Part shown: piece by piece, positions 1 to 5,338 of the stretch | How the letters are laid out: the number at the start of each line of letters is the position of its first letter | Numbering within the stretch: the first letter of the stretch is position 1 | Assembly (NCBI GenBank): GCA_012838715.1 | Contig: DUOR01000423.1 | Location: 1-6,091, forward strand | Length of the DNA: 6,091 nt | Reading direction: 5' to 3' | Source of the DNA: Actinomycetales bacterium | GTDB lineage: Bacteria; Actinomycetota; Actinomycetes; Mycobacteriales; Mycobacteriaceae | The notes under the pieces: generated by a model | Database searches by the model: none | What the model was told of the DNA's origin: nothing | Seen by the model: only the letters and a program-made list of their open reading frames with translations | Translations under genes and position numbers: made by a program

Positions 1-1407
1 GTCGATGAACGTCGACTTCGCGGCGCGGATGCCGACGGCGCCCATCAGCACGGCGCTGGCAATCAGCGCGATGAGGATGCCGCGCCACTCCCCCGTCGCC
101 GAGTACACCGCGCCGACGACGACGGGACCCGCGCCGGCGATGAGGTAGCCGACGGGCTGCACGAATCCGGACAGCCGCGCGGTGACGTGCGGCGAGCGGC
201 TGCGCGCCGGAATCAGCGCAATCGCCGTGGGGAAACAGAAGCCGCCGATGCCGAGGAGGAATGCCCAGAGCAGGGGCGCGTGGCCGTCGGCAAGCAACAG
301 GCCGAGGTAACCCGCGGCGGTGAACACGGCGAACACGACGGTGAACGGCGCGAGGTTGCGGGTGCGCGCGATGATGCCCGGCATCGCGAGGCCGCCGACG
401 ACGTTCAGCGCGCCGACCAGCGCCAACGCGATGGTGCCGGTGTTCGCGGAGGCGCCGCCGTCGCGGTAAATCTGCGGGAGCCAGCCCATCTGGACGTACG
501 CGTTCATCGACTGCAGCCCGAAGAAGAACATGAGGAACAACGCGGTCGTCGAGCGGTAGATGGGGGCGGTGGGCGCCATGGTGCCGTCGGTGGCGTCGGT
601 GGTGGCGCCGTCGGTGGTGGCATTGCCCGCATCGCTTGCCGACGGCCTGCTGCCGCGCGGCTTGTCGTCGCCGATGCGGATCATCACCCACGCCCAGACG
701 GCGAGCTGCACGGCGGCGGGGATGGCCCAGATGCCGAGGGCCCACTTCCAGGCGTCGTCGCCGCGGAACATCAGCGCGGTCAGCGGGCCGAGTGCGCCGG
801 AGAGGCCGAGCAGCGCGCCGTAAATGGTCATCAGCGCCACGATGTGGCGGCCGCCGTGGCGTTTGATCCATGCCGGCAACAGCACGTTGGCCACCGCGAT
901 ACCCGCGACGACCAGGCCCGTCAGCGCGACGAACAACCAGATGGGCCCCACCCACGGGCGCACGGCCAGGCCGACGAACGTGAGCACCGCACCGATGGTG
1001 ATGGTGCGCGTCAGCCCGAGGCGCATCGCCAGCGGCACCGCGACGATGCCGAGCAACGCGAACAGGAAGCCCGGCATCGCGGTGATGGCGCCGGCGTAGG
1101 ACGCGTCGGCGCCGAACGCCGCGAGCGTTTCCTCCAGCACCGGGCCCACCGAGGAAATGCCCGAGCGCAGATTCACCGCGACGGTGATGACCGCGACGAA
1201 GAGGAGCGCCGAGGAGAGGACGGTGCCGGTGCGGGCGTCGTGGGAGGTGCTGGTGCGGGCGCTGGCACTGGCGCGTGTGTTGGCGCCGGTGCCGGTGCCG
1301 TGGACGGTGCCGTGGACGGTGCCGGGGCGGCCGGTACGGGCATCCGCGCCGGTGCCATCGATGCGGCGCGCGGAGCGTGAGGAGCGTTCATCCGGGGTGT
1401 TGGACAT
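1..1407 (-). CDS. CynX/NimT-type MFS transporter, 3' end cut by window
   Basis: This is an inner-membrane major facilitator permease, most like the CynX/NimT (cyanate / 2-nitroimidazole transporter) group. The 469 codons in the window run off its left edge, so the last segment(s) and the stop are missing. Membrane segments begin near residue 63. The first contains VAVNLRSGISSVGPVLEE (about 77-93), closely matching the NLRxxIxSVGPLL signature of the group. Further hydrophobic segments follow at about 104-127, 134-150, 155-180, 190-212, 223-243, 285-307, 325-347, 354-372, 378-400, 415-436 and 443-460. A soluble central loop (about 245-283) separates the two halves. The chosen ATG (1405-1407) has only a weak purine stretch upstream, but no other ATG lies before the first membrane segment. 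Residues 1-62 are an atypical hydrophilic Thr/Gly/Ala/Arg-rich leader with short repeats. The substrate is unknown, since family members export or import varied small molecules. It lies 60 bases downstream of the small hypothetical gene in the same direction, so the two may be co-transcribed. Confidence 0.9.
   Translation of the reverse strand, partial: MSNTPDERSSRSARRIDGTGADARTGRPGTVHGTVHGTGTGANTRASASARTSTSHDARTGTVLSSALLFVAVITVAVNLRSGISSVGPVLEETLAAFGADASYAGAITAMPGFLFALLGIVAVPLAMRLGLTRTITIGAVLTFVGLAVRPWVGPIWLFVALTGLVVAGIAVANVLLPAWIKRHGGRHIVALMTIYGALLGLSGALGPLTALMFRGDDAWKWALGIWAIPAAVQLAVWAWVMIRIGDDKPRGSRPSASDAGNATTDGATTDATDGTMAPTAPIYRSTTALFLMFFFGLQSMNAYVQMGWLPQIYRDGGASANTGTIALALVGALNVVGGLAMPGIIARTRNLAPFTVVFAVFTAAGYLGLLLADGHAPLLWAFLLGIGGFCFPTAIALIPARSRSPHVTARLSGFVQPVGYLIAGAGPVVVGAVYSATGEWRGILIALIASAVLMGAVGIRAAKSTFID
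580..621. repeat. Short direct repeats in MFS central loop
   Basis: The 12-base unit GTCGGTGGTGGC occurs at 595-606 and again at 610-621, a 15-base period, with related GGTGGC/GTCGGTG pieces before it. On the minus strand this encodes the Thr/Asp/Ala/Gly-rich loop stretch ATTDGATTDATDGT (residues about 263-276) of the MFS transporter. The period is a multiple of three, so copy change would not break the frame. Confidence 0.7.
1297..1320. repeat. Perfect 12-base tandem repeat (2 copies) in MFS N-terminus
   Basis: GCCGTGGACGGT is present twice head to tail (1297-1308, 1309-1320), followed by a partial copy and flanked by GGTGCC-type hexamers around 1284-1300. On the minus strand it encodes GTVHGTVH and the surrounding Gly/Thr-rich leader of the MFS transporter. 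The unit length keeps the reading frame. It looks like slippage-derived simple sequence rather than a regulatory site. Confidence 0.75.
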
Positions 1408-1467
1408 CAGCCCATTAAGCGCCCGGGTTTGGTGCCTCGTCAACTTTTGGGTTTCCCGGCACCATCC

Positions 1468-1857
1468 TCACTCTCCTCGACTCGCGCGCTCGGCCGCGAC
1501 TCTCCGCACCTCTTCGACGAACGCAGCGTCAATCGCTCTGTCCAGCTCATCGGCGGCATCTTCGTCAATATCATCGAGGACGACCTCGTCATCGTCGTAT
1601 TCCACATACTCCCGGTAAAGGAGAAGGCACCCGTAGATGCCGCCGATGAGGCCCTCCAAAAGATCATGCGCCGGTCGCTGCGGATCCAGCGGAGTCAAGC
1701 GTGGCATCAAGTCACGCATGAGTTCATCGTCACCGGGCCCGTATTGTTCCGCTTTCGCCCACGCCAGCGCGATTTCTTCCATGAGAACGTGCGGTTCATG
1801 GCGAGTCCGCCAAGCTGAGCGCATCTTGCCCCGAGACGCTGTCCGGTACTTCCGCAA
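1468..1857 (-). CDS. Small acidic hypothetical protein (probably the C-terminal part of a split gene)
   Basis: I do not recognise the family. The open frame from a TTG at 1855-1857 gives 129 residues. Better-looking internal starts are ATG at 1822-1824 (118 residues, weak GGGG upstream) and ATG at 1780-1782 (MEEIALAWAKAEQYG). The middle part (LEGLIGGIYGCLLLYREYVEY) has a short hydrophobic helix. The tail is strongly acidic (about 14 Asp/Glu within VEYDDDEVVLDDIDEDAADELDRAID) and likely helical. No signal peptide or catalytic motif is visible, so it is probably a small cytoplasmic protein. The TTG start has AGGAG only 3 bases away, too close for a normal start, and the N-terminal 40 residues are Arg-rich. 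The gene overlaps the short frame 1796-1939, which has the good ribosome site, so the original gene may have been 1468-1939 in one piece (see that entry). GC content is somewhat lower than in the neighbouring transporters. Confidence 0.6.
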   Translation of the reverse strand: MRKYRTASRGKMRSAWRTRHEPHVLMEEIALAWAKAEQYGPGDDELMRDLMPRLTPLDPQRPAHDLLEGLIGGIYGCLLLYREYVEYDDDEVVLDDIDEDAADELDRAIDAAFVEEVRRVAAERASRGE

Positions 1858-1939
1858 GATCTCCTGATGCCAGCGCGTCCCCGGTGGTCCAGAACCGGGT
1901 GATCACGTTCCGGGTCGTATCAAACGCATAGTCAGTCAT
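1796..1939 (-). CDS. 47-codon ORF, probable N-terminal fragment of the split gene
   Basis: The reading frame starts MTDYAFDTTRNVITRFWTTGDALASGDLAE and ends at a TGA at 1796-1798. It has the only convincing start in this region: AGG of CAGGTA lies 7 bases before the ATG. The first 30 residues look like normal protein, while the last 17 (VPDSVSGQDALSLADSP) are less convincing. Around 1845-1860 the next frame opens and continues for over 120 codons to 1468 (HQEILRKYRTASRGKM...). The span 1468-1939 is 472 bases, one more than a multiple of three, so removal of a single base would give one continuous 156-residue protein. I infer a frameshift, either a real mutation or a sequencing error. Two overlapping, translationally coupled small genes are the alternative. 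The function is not recognised. Confidence 0.5.
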   Translation of the reverse strand: MTDYAFDTTRNVITRFWTTGDALASGDLAEVPDSVSGQDALSLADSP

Positions 1940-2131
1940 GGGATTACCTGCTCGCTTTCGTTCCGCGGCGTATGGCCGCATCGCTGCCGATCTCACTAAG
2001 GCGCCCTGACCGGCCCTTCATGCGCCGACTATGGCAGATGGTCCGGATTGGCCTTGTCGCATGTTCGAACACCCAGCTCCGCGTCCGATACGGCGAAACC
2101 GATGCACTCCATCCGGACACGCCAACACCAA

Positions 2132-2165
2132 ACGGCGGCCGATGGTTTTCACTATCGGCCGCCGT
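2132..2165 (-). terminator. Rho-independent-type terminator of the ABC operon
   Basis: A perfect 12-base inverted repeat (arms 2132-2143 and 2154-2165, ACGGCGGCCGAT / ATCGGCCGCCGT) encloses a 10-base loop. Read on the minus strand it lies about 60 bases after the ATPase stop codon and is followed by TTTGGTGTT, a short and weak T-run as is common in high-GC actinobacteria. It separates the ABC operon from the small gene starting at 1939. A second, imperfect hairpin (CGGTTTGGG 2183-2191 with CCCAACCG 2202-2209) lies between the stop codon and this one. The rest of 1940-2225 holds nothing I can assign. A CATAGT at 2028-2033 preceded by TG on the minus strand could be an extended -10 for the small gene, but no -35 partner is evident. 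Confidence 0.8.
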
Positions 2166-2225
2166 CAGCGGGTCAAGCAATTCGGTTTGGGGGTTCGCCG
2201 GCCCAACCGGCCCGCACCCGCTCCC

Positions 2226-3023
2226 CTACCCCAGGAACGCCTTGTCGGAAAGCGTCGCTCCCTTGACTTTGACGAATTCCTGCAGCAGGTCGTGGACGGT
2301 CAGGTCTTTTTTGCGGTCGGGGCCGGCTTCGAAGACGATGCGGCCTTCGTGCATCATGATCAGCCGGTTGCCCAGGCGGATGGCCTGTTCCATGTTGTGG
2401 GTGACCATGAGCGTCGTTAAGCGGCCCTCTTCGACGATGCGGTGGGTGAGTTCGGTGACCAGTTCGGCGCGCTGGGGGTCGAGTGCGGCGGTGTGTTCGT
2501 CGAGCAGCATGATGCGCGGGTGGGTGAAGCCGGCCATCAGCAGTGACAGCGCCTGCCGCTGGCCGCCGGACAGCAGCCCGACCTTGGCGGTGAGGCGGTC
2601 TTCGAGGCCGAGTTCGAGGCTGCGCAGTTCCTCGCGGAAGCGTTCGCGGCGGGCTTTGGTCAGGCCGAGGCCCAGGCCGCGGCGCTTGCCGCGCATGTAC
2701 GCCAGCGACAGGTTTTCCTCAACGGTCAGGCTCGGCGCAGTGCCGGCCATGGGGTCCTGGAACACGCGACCGACGAAGCGGGCGCGCTTGTGGTCGGGCA
2801 TTTTCGCCACGGGGATGCCGTCGATGTCGATGCCGCCGGAATCGATCATCAGATGCCCGGCCACCGCGTTGAGCAGCGTGGACTTGCCGGCGCCGTTGGA
2901 GCCGATGACGGTGACGAAGTCACCTTCGGCCAGATGCAGCGACACGTCGACCAGCGCGCGCCGCTCGTTGGCGGTGTTGGGGAAGAACGTCTTGGACACG
3001 TTGTGGATGCTCAGCATCGTCAC
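2226..3023 (-). CDS. ABC importer ATP-binding protein (TrpZ / COG1101-like)
   Basis: This cytoplasmic ATPase subunit energises the importer encoded with it. Its 265 residues are a normal length for a single nucleotide-binding domain. The motifs are complete and in order: Walker A GSNGAGKST (41-49), Q-loop glutamine in VFQDP (Q89), signature LSGGQRQ (151-157), Walker B IMLLDE (171-176), the D-loop within HTAALDP (177-183), and the switch histidine in MVTHN (H209). LLDEHTAALDP, with His after the catalytic Glu, is characteristic of the ATPases paired with COG2984/COG4120 proteins, including TrpZ-type ones. It begins with GTG (3021-3023) directly after the permease TGA. An in-frame ATG at 3015-3017 is an alternative, and GGGGAG inside the permease end could serve either, so translation is probably coupled. 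A terminator hairpin follows about 60 bases after the stop. The substrate is set by the binding protein and is not known. Confidence 0.95.
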   Translation of the reverse strand: MTMLSIHNVSKTFFPNTANERRALVDVSLHLAEGDFVTVIGSNGAGKSTLLNAVAGHLMIDSGGIDIDGIPVAKMPDHKRARFVGRVFQDPMAGTAPSLTVEENLSLAYMRGKRRGLGLGLTKARRERFREELRSLELGLEDRLTAKVGLLSGGQRQALSLLMAGFTHPRIMLLDEHTAALDPQRAELVTELTHRIVEEGRLTTLMVTHNMEQAIRLGNRLIMMHEGRIVFEAGPDRKKDLTVHDLLQEFVKVKGATLSDKAFLG

Positions 3024-4025
3024 TCACTCTCCCCTGCCGGTTGCGGCAGTACCGGTGCCGCCGCCCACGCCGACGGCGTCGCTGGTGCCGCCGACGCCGC
3101 CGGTGCCGCCGACTTCAGCCGCATTCTTCTTACCGAGCTTGCCGACGCCACCTGCCCGCCCATTGGTGAACGCCCCACCGATGGCGGCGCGCCACCGTGG
3201 CACGAGCAGGGCCACCACGACGAGTGCGGCGGTGATGAACTTCATGTCGTTCGGGTTCAGGCCGACCTGCAGCGCGGCGAAGATGATCAGGCGGTACAGG
3301 ATGGCGCCGATGACGACGGCCGCGACGGCCAGCCACAGGAAGCGCTGCCCGAAGATGGCCTGACCCATGATCACCGACGCCAGGCCGACGAGGATGAGGC
3401 CGATGCCCATGGAGATGTCCGCGAAGCCCTGGAATTGGGCGACGATGGCGCCGCACGCGCCGACGAGGCCGTTGGACAGGGCCAGGGTCAGCATTTTGGT
3501 GCGGTCGGTGGATACGCCGAAGGAGCGGATCATCGGGTCGTTGTCGCCGGTGGCGCGGACCGCGAGGCCGAAGTCGGTGTTCAGGAACCACACCAGCAGG
3601 GCGGTGATGGCGGCGACGATGGCCGCCAAAATGGCCACCGATGCCCAGGTGCCCAGCAGGCCGGCTTCGCGCATCGGGGTGAAGACGGTGTCGGCGCGCA
3701 GCAGCGGCACGTTCGCCGAATCCATGATGCGCAGGTTCACCGACCACAGGCCGATTTGGGTGAGGATGCCGGCGAGCAGCCCGTCGATTTTGCCTTTGGT
3801 GTGGAGCAGGCCGGTGATGATGCCGGCGAGGAAGCCGGTGCCGAAGCCGGCCGCGATGGCGAGGAAGGGGTTCCATCCGGCGAGGATGGCCACCGCCGCG
3901 GTGGCGGCGCCGGTGGTGAAGCTGCCGTCGACGGTCAGATCCGCGAAATTCAGGACGCGGAACGTGAGGAACACGCCCAGCGCCATGATTCCGTAGATGA
4001 CGCCGAGCTCAACGGCGGAAATCAT
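3024..4025 (-). CDS. ABC importer permease, LivH-like (TrpY / COG4120-like)
   Basis: This integral membrane subunit belongs to the branched-chain amino acid type permease superfamily (BPD_transp_2). The 333 residues include about eight hydrophobic segments, at roughly 5-22, 38-50, 54-74, 83-99, 125-147, 178-198, 204-222 and 226-277, the last stretch holding more than one segment. The cytoplasmic coupling region FGLAVRATGDNDPMIRSFGVS (152-172) and the start with VLNFADLTVDGSF (25-36) are typical of the family. Its ATG overlaps the TGA of the binding-protein gene by four bases (ATGA, 4022-4025), and its TGA abuts the ATPase GTG, so the three genes form one translationally coupled operon. The C-terminus is odd: after the last membrane segment (about residue 280) there is a tail of some 50 residues rich in Gly, Thr, Ala and Val that is absent from a typical permease. 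One permease gene implies a homodimer in the membrane. Confidence 0.94.
   Translation of the reverse strand: MISAVELGVIYGIMALGVFLTFRVLNFADLTVDGSFTTGAATAAVAILAGWNPFLAIAAGFGTGFLAGIITGLLHTKGKIDGLLAGILTQIGLWSVNLRIMDSANVPLLRADTVFTPMREAGLLGTWASVAILAAIVAAITALLVWFLNTDFGLAVRATGDNDPMIRSFGVSTDRTKMLTLALSNGLVGACGAIVAQFQGFADISMGIGLILVGLASVIMGQAIFGQRFLWLAVAAVVIGAILYRLIIFAALQVGLNPNDMKFITAALVVVALLVPRWRAAIGGAFTNGRAGGVGKLGKKNAAEVGGTGGVGGTSDAVGVGGGTGTAATGRGE
3027..3119. repeat. Gly/Thr/Val-rich simple-sequence tail of the permease
   Basis: The plus strand repeats GGTGCCGCCG and GCCGACG-like units across this stretch. The minus strand encodes a tail such as EVGGTGGVGGTSDAVGVGGGTGTAATG (residues about 304-330). 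It is low-complexity, probably disordered and cytoplasmic or peripheral, and lies after the last membrane segment. The period is irregular but frame-preserving. Confidence 0.6.
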
Positions 4026-5017
4026 ACGGTTTCGGCCTCATTCAGGATCGCCTCGGGGATTTCGACGCCCTGACGCTCGGCCGCTTCCTCGTTGACCATG
4101 TAGGTGAACTCGGCGGCGGTTTCGACGGCCATGGTGTCGGGGTCCTCGCCCTCCTCCAGGATGCGCAGCGCCATTTCGCCGGTCTGGCGGCCCAGGGCCT
4201 CGTAGTCGATGCCGAGCGTGGCGACGGCGCCGCCCTCGACGGTGCCGGCCTCGGCCGCGATGACCGGGGTCTGGCTGGCCTCGGCGGCCTGCACCAGGGA
4301 CGCGATGCCGGAGACGACCATGTTGTCGGTGGGGACGTAGAACGCGTCGACGTCGCCGATGGCCTCGACGGCCTGCGGGATTTCGGTGACGTTGGTGACG
4401 GTCTGGGTCACGATTTCGAGGCCGCGCGGCTCGGCGGCTTCCTTGGCCTCGTCGACCTGGACCTGCGAGTTGACCTCGCCGGAGGCGTAGACGATGCCGA
4501 TGCGCTCGGCGTCGGGCACCAGTTCCTTCAGCAGGTCGAGCTGCTCCTCGATGGGGGCGGCGTCGGAGGTGCCGGTGACGTTGGCGCCGGGCTCCTCCAT
4601 GGAGTCGACGAGTTCGGCGGACACCGGGTCCGTGACGGCGGTGAACAGGACCGGGACGTCCTGGATGCTCTGGACGGTGGCCTGCGCGGCCGGCGTGGCG
4701 ACGGCGAGGACCATGTCCAGGTTCGCCGACGCGAACTGCTGGGAGATGGTCTGCGCGGTGGCCTGCTCGCCGTTGGCGTTCTGGACGTCCCAGTCGACGT
4801 TGACGCCGGCGTCGTCGAAGGCGGCCTGGAAGCCGGCGGTGGCGGAGTCGAGGGCGGGGTGCTGGACCAGCTGGTTGATGCCGATGCTGTAGGTCGCGTC
4901 ACCGCCGCCTTCGCCGTTGTCGGCGCAGCCTACGAGTGCGAGCGTGCCGACGGACAGTACCGCGGCGACCTTGGCGAAGCGCCCGAACCGGCGCCCTTGG
5001 GAACGGGAAGTGAACAT
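4022..5017 (-). CDS. ABC importer substrate-binding lipoprotein (TrpX / COG2984-like)
   Basis: This extracytoplasmic binding protein delivers ligand to the permease. From the start chosen here it has 331 residues. The first 30 form a lipoprotein signal peptide: Arg-rich start (SRSQGRRFGRFAK), hydrophobic core, and lipobox LVGC with the acylated Cys at 31. The mature part shows the two-lobe ABC_sub_bind (PF04392) pattern: SIGINQLVQHPALD, AFDDAGVNVDW, ANGEQATAQTISQQF, LAVATPAAQA, VLFTAVTDPVSAELV and PGANVTGTSD in lobe 1, then ERIGIVYASGEVNSQ, DAFYVPTDNMVVSG and TPVIAAEAG in the rest. The ATG at 5015-5017 is preferred over the one at 5021-5023, because the AGGAGG at 5025-5030 lies 7 bases from the former and 1 base from the latter. 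Characterised relatives include tryptophan importers (TrpX of streptococci), but other members bind other ligands, so no substrate is claimed. It is the first gene of the operon, and the mature protein is rich in acidic residues. Confidence 0.94.
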   Translation of the reverse strand: MFTSRSQGRRFGRFAKVAAVLSVGTLALVGCADNGEGGGDATYSIGINQLVQHPALDSATAGFQAAFDDAGVNVDWDVQNANGEQATAQTISQQFASANLDMVLAVATPAAQATVQSIQDVPVLFTAVTDPVSAELVDSMEEPGANVTGTSDAAPIEEQLDLLKELVPDAERIGIVYASGEVNSQVQVDEAKEAAEPRGLEIVTQTVTNVTEIPQAVEAIGDVDAFYVPTDNMVVSGIASLVQAAEASQTPVIAAEAGTVEGGAVATLGIDYEALGRQTGEMALRILEEGEDPDTMAVETAAEFTYMVNEEAAERQGVEIPEAILNEAETV

Positions 5018-5024
5018 CAGCATG

Positions 5025-5030
5025 CCTCCT
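5025..5030 (-). promoter_or_regulatory. Strong ribosome binding site that decides the binding-protein start
   Basis: AGGAGG on the minus strand is a near-perfect anti-16S match. It lies 7 bases from the ATG at 5015-5017 and only 1 base from the ATG at 5021-5023, so initiation is expected at the inner ATG. Confidence 0.85.
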
Positions 5031-5031
5031 G

Positions 5032-5067
5032 CTGTCTCGGAAGGGACAGATGAAGCCCAACTGTCCC
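5032..5067 (-). promoter_or_regulatory. Leader with two competing hairpins before the ABC operon
   Basis: Read as minus-strand RNA, segment A GGGACAG (5067-5061) is perfectly complementary to segment B CTGTCCC (5049-5043), with an 11-base loop. Segment B can instead pair with segment C GAGACAG (5038-5032): five pairs CTGTC/GACAG, then one C-A mismatch and one more C-G pair, with a 4-base loop. A-B and B-C cannot form together, and segment C ends one base before the AGGAGG ribosome site. This geometry would suit control of translation or of early termination, but no ligand-binding fold is recognisable and the repeats may instead be a protein-binding site. What is seen is the complementarity; the switching role is inference. 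Confidence 0.4.
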
Positions 5068-5070
5068 GTC

Positions 5071-5086
5071 AGTCTTAAGAAAGACT
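5071..5086. promoter_or_regulatory. AT-richer inverted repeat, possible operator
   Basis: AGTCTT (5071-5076) and AAGACT (5081-5086) are perfect inverted arms around a 4-base spacer. The site stands out as AT-richer than its surroundings. It lies about 55-70 bases before the binding-protein start and overlaps a TANNNT hexamer on the minus strand (TAGTCT, 5087-5082), a possible -10 without a recognisable -35. It may be a repressor site at the operon promoter; the alternative is a small hairpin in the leader. Confidence 0.35.
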
Positions 5087-5102
5087 AAACGACCGCTGAG
5101 CC

Positions 5103-5116
5103 CGGGGGCACCCCCG
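5103..5116. repeat. GC-only inverted repeat
   Basis: CGGGGG (5103-5108) and CCCCCG (5111-5116) form perfect arms around a CA spacer. It is followed by a second pair, ACCCC (5126-5130) and GGGGT (5140-5144), around GAAACAATT. The spacer of the first is too short for a stable RNA loop without opening pairs. It could be an operator or simply GC-biased sequence. Confidence 0.4.
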
Positions 5117-5338
5117 AAAGTAACGACCCCGAAACAATTGGGGTGGGGATCGGGGTTGCCCTCACACCGCCCGCACCCGCTCGACGAGCAGCCGTGCCTG
5201 CGAGAGCGGATGGACTGGTACTCGCCGACGTTTCCTCCCGACGCCCGTTCCCAAGTCACTGCGCTCACACCGGTTGTCCGTTCGAACAAAGAGAATCTCC
5301 GAACCTGCGAAATCGCGGTCGCGTGCCATTCTCGGGGC

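Larger units (their letters stand above)
5018..5338. other. Divergent intergenic region between the ABC operon and the SWIM gene
   Basis: This 321-base stretch must hold both promoters. No clear gene or RNA is visible. Open frames crossing it (plus strand 5143-5520, minus strand 5017-5367) lack a good ribosome site and conflict with the flanking genes. It contains the ribosome site and leader repeats of the binding-protein gene (5025-5086) and a C/G-run block (5103-5155) with CGGGGG-CA-CCCCCG and three GGGG runs. There is also a less GC-biased patch (5270-5300) with the 8-base palindrome GTTCGAAC at 5280-5287. A TTGTCC at 5274-5279 could be a -35 for the plus-strand gene, but I find no convincing -10 at 16-18 bases. 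No T-box specifier, Trp-rich leader peptide or known riboswitch was recognised. Confidence 0.6.

Noticed and set aside
187..1380. Long plus-strand open frame (397 codons) antisense to the MFS gene
   Set aside because: It encodes an Arg/Gly/Ala/His/Asp-rich sequence without domains. The minus strand shows a clear membrane transporter, so this is a GC-bias shadow.
1944..2180. Minus-strand 78-codon frame upstream of the small gene
   Set aside because: It runs through the terminator hairpin at 2132-2165, has no good ribosome site and resembles no protein I know.
3130..3876. Minus-strand His/Arg-rich frame inside the permease gene
   Set aside because: It is a frame-shifted shadow of the permease, composed of repeated HRR/RRH runs with no family features.
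1972..4073. Long plus-strand open frames at 1972-3363 and 2790-4073
   Set aside because: They are antisense to the ATPase and permease genes, whose motifs are complete. The plus-strand products are low-complexity and have no recognisable domain.
5140..5155. G-quadruplex in the intergenic region
   Set aside because: Only three GGGG runs occur close together, and the fourth (5104-5108) is more than 30 bases away.
5280..5287. GTTCGAAC palindrome as a LexA (SOS) box
   Set aside because: Actinobacterial SOS boxes have TCGAAC and GTTCGA separated by four bases. Here the halves are inverted and contiguous, and no second half lies at the right distance.
5018..5338. T-box or Trp-codon leader peptide controlling the importer
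   Set aside because: No T-box consensus, specifier loop or short frame with consecutive Trp codons was found on the minus strand.
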